Assembly (NCBI RefSeq): GCF_000429645.1
Contig: NZ_AUCG01000020.1
Coordinates: 62,001 to 126,000, forward strand
Direction: 5' to 3'
DNA: 64,000 nt
DNA from: Niveispirillum irakense DSM 11586
Lineage (GTDB): Bacteria; Pseudomonadota; Alphaproteobacteria; Azospirillales; Azospirillaceae
Position numbers and translations under genes: made by a program
Notes under the pieces: generated by a model
Told to the model about the DNA's origin: nothing
Database searches by the model: none
What the model saw: only the letters and a program-made list of their open reading frames with translations
Shown: positions 56,666 through 64,000 of the stretch, piece by piece
How positions within the stretch are numbered: the stretch's first letter is position 1
Layout: each line of letters opens with the position of its first letter

Positions 56666-57439
56666 TCAGGCGAGTACGGGCACGCCATCGGCCAGGGTGG
56701 CCAGCTTGTCGCCCGTCATCTGCAACAGCCGGATGGGGCGACCGGGGCCGCTCAGGCTGGCGGCAGCAATCAGGTGATCATCGACCTGCCATTGCGACAG
56801 GCGCCACTGTCCGCATTCGCGCAGCCATGCCTCATGGCAGACCAGACCGGCATCTTCCGTGCCGGGGGCGGGCGGCGTGACGGTGAAGCCGGTCAGTTCC
56901 TGCGACAGGCCGCGACCGGTCGCCTTGATCACGGCTTCCTTCAGGTTCCAGATCCGCATGAAACGTTCACGCTTATCCGCGTCTTCCACCTCGGCGGCGA
57001 TCTGCGCCACCTCATCCGGGGAGAACCAGCGGTCGGCAATGTCCAGTTCCGGGTCACGGCTGGCGCCGGACTGTTCCACATCCACGCCCACATCGCCCTG
57101 GGGGGAAATGGCAACGGCCACCATGCCCCGCGTATGGGACAGGTTGAACGCGGCCCCACCCCGCACCAGACCCGGCTTGCCATAAGGACCGGCATTGAAG
57201 GCAAGCTGGGCGGCTGGGCGCCCTGTCCAGGCCCCGATCAGCAGCCGCAGCAGCCCGTGCGCGGCGATATAGGAATGGCGGTCCGCGTCGAAATGGAAAC
57301 GGGCGGCATGTTCCTGTTCCGCATCATCCAAAATCTGCAGCAGCGAGGCGAAGTCGCGCGATCCCAGCCCGTCCATCGCCAGATGGACCACGATGACATC
57401 GTTGCGCCAGTCGCCTTCAATGGCAAACCCGTCCCGCAT
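56666..57439 (-). CDS. 4'-phosphopantetheinyl transferase (Sfp type)
   Basis: It attaches phosphopantetheine to carrier proteins. The 257-residue length and motifs are Sfp-like: GPYGKPGL and FNLSHTRGMVAVAI, then GVDVEQ (118-123, metal-binding Asp120 and Glu122) and WNLKEAVIKATGRGL (164-178). The start is the ATG at 57439 with GGGGGACGG upstream; the frame is open to 57592 without homology. No polyketide or nonribosomal synthetase is in the window, so the carrier-protein target is elsewhere. Confidence 0.92.
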   Translation of the reverse strand: MRDGFAIEGDWRNDVIVVHLAMDGLGSRDFASLLQILDDAEQEHAARFHFDADRHSYIAAHGLLRLLIGAWTGRPAAQLAFNAGPYGKPGLVRGGAAFNLSHTRGMVAVAISPQGDVGVDVEQSGASRDPELDIADRWFSPDEVAQIAAEVEDADKRERFMRIWNLKEAVIKATGRGLSQELTGFTVTPPAPGTEDAGLVCHEAWLRECGQWRLSQWQVDDHLIAAASLSGPGRPIRLLQMTGDKLATLADGVPVLA

Positions 57440-57674
57440 ACCGTCCCCCGGAATTTCATGAGTGGCGGGATGATAGGAGGGAAAAGCCGGTTTGGTAAGA
57501 AAAACAGCCCCGACCTGGACAGGATGCCGCCACGCGATTCCTACAGGGCATTGGTGCCATCCTTTACAATCATGAGGAATCAAAAGCCGCAATAGCTGTC
57601 ATTTTTGATTGACCATTTGGCAATCCCTCGCATTATCAAAGACTTCGCTGCCTTCTGTCGGACAGGGAGGTGGC

Positions 57675-60164
57675 ATGGGGAAGAAGAGAATAAATATGAC
57701 GGGGTTCACGCGACGGGGGATAGGCGCGCTGCTGGCCGCCTGTCTGATGCTGGTGCCGGGGTTGGCCCTGGCCGATGCCATTCAACAGACCAAGGGGGAT
57801 TGGCAGGATAAGTTCCGCCAGTTGGACGTGGACCTGCCCACACCCAACAGCTATCGCACCGCATCGGGTGCGCCGGGCCACCAATATTGGCAGCAGCAGG
57901 CCGATTACCGGATCAATCTGACGCTGGATGCCACGGCCAAGCGGCTGACCGCCGACCAGAGCGTGCGCTACACCAACAATTCCCCCGATACGCTGCGCTA
58001 TCTCTGGCTCCAGCTTGACCAGAATATTTATCGCCAGGATTCCATCGCGGAACTGACCCGCACCACGTCCAAGGACCAGCTTTCCTACAGCAATCTGGCC
58101 CGCGCGCAGGTGATGAAAGACATCCCCTATGGAATGGAAATCCAGCAGGTGACGGATGAGCGGGGCAACCCGCTGCCTTATACCGTGGTCGATACGATGA
58201 TGCGCATCGACCTGCCGCAGCCGCTGGCCAGTGGCGCCAGCACCGGTTTCAAGATTTCCTGGGCCCATAACATCATCAATCAGAACCGGGTTGGTGGCCG
58301 GTCCGGTTATGAGCATTTTGAGGAAACGAACACCGATCTGTTCTTCATCGCCCAGTTCTTCCCCCGGATGGCGGCCTATACCGATTATGCGGGCTGGCAG
58401 CACAAGGCCTTTCTGGGGCGGGGGGAATTCACGCTCGAATTTGGCGATTACGATGTCGCCATCACCGTGCCGGCCAACCACATCGTCTCGGCCAGCGGGG
58501 AACTGCAAAATCCCGGTGATGTGCTGACTTCCGTGCAGCGCGACCGGCTGGCCAAGGCGCGCACAGCCAAGACGCCCGTCTTCATCGTCACCCCGGAAGA
58601 GGCGCTGGCGAATGAAAAGCAGGCGGCGCAGGGCACGCGCACCTGGCGCTTCCGCGCCAGGAATGTGCGCGACTTTGCCTTTGCCAGTTCCGCCAAGTTC
58701 ATCTGGGATGCGATGGGGTTCCGCCAGAATGACCGGGAACAGCCGGAAGTCCTGGCCATGTCTTTCTACCCCAATGAGGCCGAGCCGCTCTGGTCGAAAT
58801 ATTCAACCCGGTCTGTCATCCACACGATGGAGACCTATTCCAAATTCTCCTTCCCCTATCCGTACCCGACCGCACAGTCGGTGAATACATGGGAAAGCGG
58901 GGGTATGGAATATCCGATGATCACCTTCAACGGATACCGGCCCAATATCGACAAGAAGACGGGACGGCGTACCTACTCCGCTCAGGCCAAGTACGGCCTG
59001 ATCGGGGTCATCATCCATGAGATCGGGCACATTTACTTTCCAATGGTGGTCAATTCCGATGAACGTCAGTGGAGCTGGATGGATGAGGGGCTGAACACCT
59101 TCCTGCAGAACGTCGCGCATCTGGAATGGGAGGAAGGGTTTGGCGGCCATACCCGTAATCCCAACCTGCCCTCTGCCATCACCGCCTATATGGTTGGTGA
59201 TGGACAGGTGCCGATCATGACTCAGTCGGACAGCATCGTGCAGTTCGGCCCCAATGCCTATACCAAGCCGGCCACCGCGCTGACCATCCTGCGGGAAACG
59301 GTGATGGGTCGCGACCTGTTCGATCATGCCTTCCGTGAATATGCCCGGCGCTGGAAGTTCAAGCGCCCGACGCCGGCTGATTTCTTCCGCACCATGGAAG
59401 ATGCGTCCGGTGTGGATCTGGACTGGTTCTGGCGCGGCTGGTTCTACACGACCGACCATGTCGATATTGACCTTGCCGGGGTGCGGGAATATCGCGTCGG
59501 CACCGGTAACCCGGAAACCGAACAGAAATTCGCGCGTGAACAGGCCCTGCGCGACCAGCGCGAACCGCTGGCCCAGATCCATAACCGGGAACAGGGGTTG
59601 AAAACGGCGGTTGAGCGTGATCCCACGCTGCGCGATTTCTACAATGAGAATGACAAATTCGCGGTCACGAACAAGGATCGCAACAAATATAAGGAGATGA
59701 TCGAAAAGCTGGAGCCGTGGGAGCGGGCTGCCCTGGAACGGGCGGAAAAAGATGGCGACTGGGTCTATTTCCTGGATTTCGTCAATAAGGGCGGGCTGGT
59801 CATGCCGCTGCCCCTGCAACTTACCTTCGCTGATGGCGGCACCGAGCTTGTGATGATCCCGGCGGAGATCTGGCGCTTTGATGCCAAGCAGGTCAGCAAG
59901 ATGCTGATCCGGCCAAAGCAGATTGTCGCCGTTGATCTGGACCCGCGCCAGGAAATTGCCGATGCCGATCCATCGAACAATTCCTTCCCCCGCCGGATCA
60001 GCGCTTCGCGCCTGGAACTCTATAAGGAGAGCCGGGACCAGAAGGATCTGATGGCGGATATGCTGGTGGAGCTGAAAGGCGAGAAGGCGGAGGAGGGCGA
60101 CAAGGGCGATGTGCCGGCCACCCCATCCCCGGCGGTGCCCCTGGCCCCGGCGGGCGGGCGATGA
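57675..60164 (+). CDS. M1 family zinc metallopeptidase (exported)
   Basis: The 829-residue protein has a signal peptide (TRRGIGALLAACLMLVPGLALA; the RR pair could be Tat) followed by an N-terminal beta domain (YRINLTLDATAKRLTADQSVRYTN). The catalytic domain has HEIGH (His448, Glu449, His452) and a third ligand Glu471, spacing HExxH-18-E as in M1 enzymes. The usual GAMEN motif is replaced by GGMEYP, so it belongs to the divergent gluzincin group and may not act as a classical aminopeptidase. AGGGAGG precedes the ATG at 57675. The stop overlaps the next gene by 4 bp. Confidence 0.9.
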   Translation: MGKKRINMTGFTRRGIGALLAACLMLVPGLALADAIQQTKGDWQDKFRQLDVDLPTPNSYRTASGAPGHQYWQQQADYRINLTLDATAKRLTADQSVRYTNNSPDTLRYLWLQLDQNIYRQDSIAELTRTTSKDQLSYSNLARAQVMKDIPYGMEIQQVTDERGNPLPYTVVDTMMRIDLPQPLASGASTGFKISWAHNIINQNRVGGRSGYEHFEETNTDLFFIAQFFPRMAAYTDYAGWQHKAFLGRGEFTLEFGDYDVAITVPANHIVSASGELQNPGDVLTSVQRDRLAKARTAKTPVFIVTPEEALANEKQAAQGTRTWRFRARNVRDFAFASSAKFIWDAMGFRQNDREQPEVLAMSFYPNEAEPLWSKYSTRSVIHTMETYSKFSFPYPYPTAQSVNTWESGGMEYPMITFNGYRPNIDKKTGRRTYSAQAKYGLIGVIIHEIGHIYFPMVVNSDERQWSWMDEGLNTFLQNVAHLEWEEGFGGHTRNPNLPSAITAYMVGDGQVPIMTQSDSIVQFGPNAYTKPATALTILRETVMGRDLFDHAFREYARRWKFKRPTPADFFRTMEDASGVDLDWFWRGWFYTTDHVDIDLAGVREYRVGTGNPETEQKFAREQALRDQREPLAQIHNREQGLKTAVERDPTLRDFYNENDKFAVTNKDRNKYKEMIEKLEPWERAALERAEKDGDWVYFLDFVNKGGLVMPLPLQLTFADGGTELVMIPAEIWRFDAKQVSKMLIRPKQIVAVDLDPRQEIADADPSNNSFPRRISASRLELYKESRDQKDLMADMLVELKGEKAEEGDKGDVPATPSPAVPLAPAGGR

Positions 60165-60688
60165 TCACGCGCCGGCATATCCTGGCCGGTGCGGCCTTTA
60201 CCGGTGCGGTGACCCTGGTTGCCCCGCTGGCCTGGGCCCACCGTGCCAAGGCAGCCCTGACGCTGGTGCGCTGGAATGCCCGTACCGGCAGCCTGGAGGT
60301 GGAGCATCGCCTGCACGCCCATGATGCGGAACTGGCGCTGAACCAGAAGGCGGGCGTTGCGACGCCCGACCTGTCGCAGACGAAGGACCGGGCGCGGCTG
60401 GCCCTTTATGTCGAGCCGCGTTTCGCCCTGTCCGATCTGGAAGGCCAGCCCGTGCCCTTGACCCTGATCGGGGCCGAACTGGAGGCCGATTACGTCCATA
60501 TCTATCAGGAGGCGGCGCTGCCGGTGGCGCCCGCCGGTTTCGGCGTGCGCAACGACATCCTGCGTGATGTTTTCCGCACCCAGCTTAATCAGGTGAATTT
60601 TGACATGCGGGGCGGTGACCCCGCCTTTATCCGCACCGTCACCTTCACCGGTGAAGACCGGGAGGAGACGGTGCGGTTCGACAGGTGA
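60161..60688 (+). CDS. DUF6702 family exported protein
   Basis: The 175-residue protein has a signal peptide (ITRRHILAGAAFTGAVTLVAPLAWA) and a beta-rich domain with LEVEHRLHAHDAELALNQK and the closing VNFDMRGGDPAFIRTVTFTGEDREETVRF. DUF6702 proteins are often encoded next to M1-type metallopeptidases, and the ATGA overlap with the peptidase gene here fits a shared function. Activity unknown. Confidence 0.85.
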   Translation: MITRRHILAGAAFTGAVTLVAPLAWAHRAKAALTLVRWNARTGSLEVEHRLHAHDAELALNQKAGVATPDLSQTKDRARLALYVEPRFALSDLEGQPVPLTLIGAELEADYVHIYQEAALPVAPAGFGVRNDILRDVFRTQLNQVNFDMRGGDPAFIRTVTFTGEDREETVRFDR

Positions 60689-60704
60689 AAACCGCCCGGC
60701 CGGG

Positions 60705-61544
60705 CTATTGCGACAGCAGGATCGGCAGTTCCGCCTTTGCCAGGATATGATGGGTGGCGCCGCCGAAGATAAATTCGCTGATCCGCGACCGGCCGACCGC
60801 GCCCATGACCAGCAGATCGGCATCCACGGCGCGGCAGCGATGCAGCAGGACCTCACCCGCATCTTCGCCCTGGCACTGGTCCAGCGAGACTTTCACGCCA
60901 TGCCGGGCCAGATGCGCGGTGATGTCGGCGCCGGGATTGGGCCCCAGCAGGCCGCGCAGCAACACATCAGGCACCACAACCAGATGAACGGCATCTGCCG
61001 TGCGCAACAGGGGCATGGCGGCGCTCAGGGCGCGGGTTGCTTCGCGGCTGCCGTTCCAGCCCATCACAATCCGGCGGGGCTGACGCTCCGCCGGCCAATG
61101 GTCCGGCAGGCACAGGGTGGGGCGGCCGGACGCAAAGATCAGGTGTGTGGCCAGATTCAACCGGCTGACGGTGCCCAGGTCCGGTCGCACGGGCCGCCCG
61201 ACAATGGCCAGCGCGGCATGTCGGGCGTGGAGCATCAGCGCCTCCCCCTCAAACTCGTCTGAAACCCGCCATTCCGCGGTGAAGCTGCGATGGTGGGTCA
61301 GTGCCTCGAAATGCTGGCGGGCTCTGGCCACCGCCTCTTCGGTGCGCTGATGATATTGCTCCAGCATATGCGTAATGCCGGTGCCGATGGCGAAGCCGGC
61401 ATGCGGGTCGATCCCGAGCGGCGGCACGACGAAGGTGGCGATCAGATGGGCCTGCCATTGCTTGGCCAGCAGCAACGCATAATCCAGCCGCCGGTCGCTC
61501 TGCGCCGTCGGTTCCAGGAAGATGACGATATCTTTCGGGTCCAT
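60705..61544 (-). CDS. Universal stress protein (UspA family)
   Basis: The 279-residue protein carries two Usp folds. The first starts DIVIFLEPTAQSDRRLDYALLLAKQWQAHL. The second (RIVMGWNGSREATRALSAAMPLL) ends in the nucleotide-binding pattern VMGAVGRSRISEFIFGGATHHIL. It is a cytoplasmic stress-tolerance protein, probably ATP-binding. AAGGAGGG eight bases before the ATG at 61544 fixes the start. Confidence 0.92.
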   Translation of the reverse strand: MDPKDIVIFLEPTAQSDRRLDYALLLAKQWQAHLIATFVVPPLGIDPHAGFAIGTGITHMLEQYHQRTEEAVARARQHFEALTHHRSFTAEWRVSDEFEGEALMLHARHAALAIVGRPVRPDLGTVSRLNLATHLIFASGRPTLCLPDHWPAERQPRRIVMGWNGSREATRALSAAMPLLRTADAVHLVVVPDVLLRGLLGPNPGADITAHLARHGVKVSLDQCQGEDAGEVLLHRCRAVDADLLVMGAVGRSRISEFIFGGATHHILAKAELPILLSQ

Positions 61545-61659
61545 GGGAGCATCCCTCCTTGGCAATGGTGGTGCCGGTACAGGCACCAAATCCGTCAGCC
61601 CGGAGAATACTTACCCTTCCCCACCATTGCCTTGATCCTGCTCAATCCCAGGGCAGAGA

Positions 61660-62385
61660 TCAGACCGCATCTTCCGCCGCCGTGCCATTGGCCGCGGCTT
61701 CGATCAGGGTCATGGCTTCCATCATCAGTGCATGCATGCTCTGGCGCGCGCCTTCGATATCACCGCCAAAGATGGCGTCTGCCACCTTCTGGTGATCGGC
61801 AACGGATGCCAGCCGCACGCCCTTGCGCCGGTTGGTCAACTGGATGGAGGTGCGCAGCGCCGCCTCGATAATATCGCGAAGCTGGGCATAGAAGCGGTTG
61901 CCGCTGGCTTCCAGGATGGCAACATGGAAGGCGATATCGGAGGTGAGCGGATCATCCTCCCCCTTGTCGGCGGCCTTCATCCGCTCCATCGCCTGCCGGA
62001 TTTTGGCTTTGGCGGCGACATCGGCATGGCGGGCGGCCAGGGCCGCTGCCATCGGTTCCATCGCCAGCCGGATCTGGGTGAATTCCAGCAGCAACTGGGC
62101 GGAGAATTTCCGCTCCATCAGCCAGCGCAGAACGTCCGGGTCCAGCAGGTTCCAGTTCTCTTCCGGCTCCACCCAGGTGCCCTGGCGGGGGCGGGCGCGC
62201 AGCAGCCCCTTGGCGGTCAACATTTTGACGGCTTCGCGCAATACGGACCGGCTGGCGCCTAAGCGCTTGCACAGTTCGGCTTCCGTGGGGAAAGGATTGC
62301 TCCGGCCATAGGCACCAGTGACAATCTCCTGCCCCAGTTGCTGGAGGATGCCGAAGGTAAAATTCCTGCCGAGACTATTGCGCAT
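61660..62385 (-). CDS. GntR family regulator, FadR/FCD subfamily
   Basis: The 241-residue protein has an N-terminal winged HTH (PFPTEAELCKRLGASRSVLREAVKMLTAKGLLRARPRQGTWV) and an all-helical FCD ligand domain (FTQIRLAMEPMAAALAARHAD, SDIAFHVAILEASGNRFYAQL, VADHQKVADAIFGGD). It is the last visible gene of the lactonase/KDPGal aldolase operon and resembles DgoR, the galactonate-responsive repressor. A GCCGGA-N5-TCCGGC repeat at 62405-62421 sits in its 48-base upstream gap and could be a weak site. Confidence 0.9.
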   Translation of the reverse strand: MRNSLGRNFTFGILQQLGQEIVTGAYGRSNPFPTEAELCKRLGASRSVLREAVKMLTAKGLLRARPRQGTWVEPEENWNLLDPDVLRWLMERKFSAQLLLEFTQIRLAMEPMAAALAARHADVAAKAKIRQAMERMKAADKGEDDPLTSDIAFHVAILEASGNRFYAQLRDIIEAALRTSIQLTNRRKGVRLASVADHQKVADAIFGGDIEGARQSMHALMMEAMTLIEAAANGTAAEDAV

Positions 62386-62433
62386 GGATAACCCGCCGAT
62401 ATTGGCCGGATACAGTCCGGCACCGGATGACGT

Positions 62434-63327
62434 TTAGTACATCTGATAGGGTATCTCGGCCAAGCCTTGCACATCCATCTTGAACAGGAAGGTGTGCCCG
62501 GCTTCTTTTTGTGTCTCCAGCGCGGCCTCGGAAAGCCCGTCGCGGGCTGAGGTGACGCACAGAATATCCATGTCCGGCCCGCCGAAGGCGACGCAGGTCG
62601 GCTGTTCCACCGGCAGCGTCAATTCATAGGCCAGCGTGCCATCGGGGCGGTAGCGCAGCACCCGGCTGCCGCCCCATTGCGCCGTCCACATATGGCCCTC
62701 AGCATCAATGATGGCGCCATCGGGGTAATTGCCGGGCGCCATTTCCGCGAAAAGCCTGGGGTTGGCCAGGGTGCCGGCGGCGGCATTGAAATCGAAGACA
62801 CGGATTTTCTGGGTCGGGCTGTCGGCAAAATAGAGCAGGCTGGAATCCGGGCTCCAGCACAGGCCGTTGGAGATGGCGACATCCTCCACCATCCGTTCCA
62901 GGCTGCCATCCCGGTCCAGCCGATAGAGGGCGGCTGTGCTGCCCCCGCCGGCCTTGGCCGCGTCCTCCACCAGGGTGCCGACCCAGAACCGGCCCTGCCG
63001 GTCGGTGCGCCCATCATTGAAACGGCGGCCCGTATCGCCCGACTCCGGCCGGTGTCGCCAGTCCAGCGCACCGGTTTCGGGGTCATACAGGGCAAAGCCC
63101 GTCTCAAACGCCGCCATCATCCCGTCCCGCCCGTCGATGAAGGCGAAGGCGCAGAGCCGTTCCGGCGTCTCGAAAACCCGGGTCTCCCCGCTGGCCAGAT
63201 GGTGGCGGTACAGCCGGCGGGACTGGATATCCGTCCACCAGAAAGCCCCGTCGCGCGGGTTCCACTGCACGCCCTCGCCCAGGATATTGGCGACGGGAAG
63301 GGTGGCGATCAGGTGGGCGTGGGTCAT
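62434..63327 (-). CDS. SMP-30/gluconolactonase family sugar lactonase
   Basis: The 297-residue beta-propeller enzyme has the family start ILGEGVQWNPRDGAFWWTDIQSRRLYR (metal-ligand Glu), NDGRTDRQGRFWVGT, ISNGLCWSPDSSLLYFADS and NYPDGAIIDAEGHMWTAQWGG, which supply the Asn and Asp metal ligands. It would open galactono- or a related sugar lactone. It lies 5 bases after the KDPGal aldolase gene in the same operon. Confidence 0.92.
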   Translation of the reverse strand: MTHAHLIATLPVANILGEGVQWNPRDGAFWWTDIQSRRLYRHHLASGETRVFETPERLCAFAFIDGRDGMMAAFETGFALYDPETGALDWRHRPESGDTGRRFNDGRTDRQGRFWVGTLVEDAAKAGGGSTAALYRLDRDGSLERMVEDVAISNGLCWSPDSSLLYFADSPTQKIRVFDFNAAAGTLANPRLFAEMAPGNYPDGAIIDAEGHMWTAQWGGSRVLRYRPDGTLAYELTLPVEQPTCVAFGGPDMDILCVTSARDGLSEAALETQKEAGHTFLFKMDVQGLAEIPYQMY

Positions 63328-63332
63328 GGGCG

Positions 63333-63971
63333 TCAGGCCTTCTTGCTGCTGGCGTTCCAGGCTTCCACCAGGGCGGTGGCGCGCTCAGCCACTTGTGCCG
63401 CATTGAAGCCGGGCTTGTACAGTTCCCCGCCAATGCCGAAACCGGCGGCGCCCGCCGCCCGCCAGGTGGACATTTCCGCCGGGCCCACACCGCCGACGGC
63501 ATAGAGCTTCACGTCCGGCGGGATGACGGCTGACAGGGCCTTCAGGTGATGGGCGCCATAGGTGCCGGCCGGGAACAGCTTCAGGTGCCGTGCGCCGGCA
63601 CCGATGGCTTTGAAAGCCTCCGTCGCGGTGGCGAAACCGGTGAAGGGCAGCATGTCCAGTTCCACCGCACGGGTGATCACTGTCTCTTCCACATTGGGGG
63701 TCACCACCAGGCGCCCCCCGACGGAGGCTACGCGATCCACATCGCCGGCTTTCAGTACCGTACCGGCGCCGATCAGGCATTCACCGCCAAAATGGGCGGC
63801 CAGCCGGCCGATACTGTCTAGCGGGTCGGGGGAGTTGAGCGGCACCTCGATGGCGCGGAAGCCGGCATCAAACAGGGCCTGCCCGATTGGAAGTACCTCG
63901 TCGGGCTTCACCCCCCGCAGGATGGCCACCAGCGGCATCGCCGTCAGGTAGGTGTCGAACGGCTTGGTCAT
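63333..63971 (-). CDS. dgoA: 2-dehydro-3-deoxy-6-phosphogalactonate aldolase
   Basis: It cleaves KDPGal to pyruvate and glyceraldehyde-3-phosphate in the De Ley-Doudoroff galactose pathway. The 212-residue protein has PLVAILRGVKPDEVL, FRAIEVPLNSPDPLDSI, CLIGAGTVL and the Schiff-base lysine in HLKLFPAG. The PLNSPDPLDSI segment favours the galactonate over the gluconate enzyme. The operon probably continues beyond the right edge, where a KDGal kinase gene would be expected. Confidence 0.92.
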   Translation of the reverse strand: MTKPFDTYLTAMPLVAILRGVKPDEVLPIGQALFDAGFRAIEVPLNSPDPLDSIGRLAAHFGGECLIGAGTVLKAGDVDRVASVGGRLVVTPNVEETVITRAVELDMLPFTGFATATEAFKAIGAGARHLKLFPAGTYGAHHLKALSAVIPPDVKLYAVGGVGPAEMSTWRAAGAAGFGIGGELYKPGFNAAQVAERATALVEAWNASSKKA

Positions 63972-64000
63972 GATCTGTCATCTCCGGCGAATAAAGGGGC

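Overview
The window is high-GC DNA from an alphaproteobacterium, most likely Rhodospirillales/Azospirillaceae-like. That placement is inferred from the mprF-acvB pair, the Caulobacter-style TonB receptor and base composition, not from a marker gene. It carries a complete replication and partition module: a Rep_3-type initiator, ParA, ParB, an iteron array and two copies of a candidate parS palindrome. Together with many ordinary metabolic genes this suggests a chromid or megaplasmid. I saw no rRNA, tRNA, CRISPR array or insertion sequence.

Layout. 1-4575: lysyl-phosphatidylglycerol synthase (cut by the left edge), its partner AcvB, and a pirin. 4576-9281: origin region, rep, convergent parAB, flanking iterons. 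9282-12068: ornithine aminotransferase, arginase and an Lrp-type regulator (arginine catabolism). 12091-17824: a large hybrid histidine kinase with three receiver domains and one Hpt, and a membrane diguanylate cyclase. 17956-23560: a Fur-box-bearing cluster of PepSY, DUF2271, DUF4198, ApbE, flavodoxin-type reductase and a second DUF4198 protein, which reads as an envelope flavin-based (probably ferric) reductase system. 23613-29219: DUF1398, a MarR regulator with a long operator-like inverted repeat, and an RND efflux pump. 29614-37381: LysR, a TonB receptor, a GH13 amylase and a GPH-type sugar transporter, probably for maltodextrin-like glycans. 37376-50991: a two-partner secretion locus (TpsB, a 2451-residue TpsA, a CHAT-protease lipoprotein) bracketed by two cyclic-nucleotide-binding proteins without an HTH. 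51029-53774: LacI regulator and sodium/solute symporter. 54001-57439: a lone Nif11-type RiPP precursor candidate, a diguanylate cyclase, an alpha/beta hydrolase and a phosphopantetheinyl transferase. 57675-61544: M1 peptidase, DUF6702 protein, universal stress protein. 61660-63971: FCD-type GntR regulator, SMP-30 lactonase and KDPGal aldolase, the start of a galactose/galactonate operon running off the right edge.

The most interesting items are the TpsB-TpsA-CHAT-cNMP locus with its ABAB tandem repeats, the candidate parS palindromes (one inside parB), the DUF2271 protein with a flavinylation-like motif beside ApbE, and the orphan Nif11-like precursor. Start codons were often moved inward from the longest reading frame on the basis of ribosome binding sites and signal sequences.
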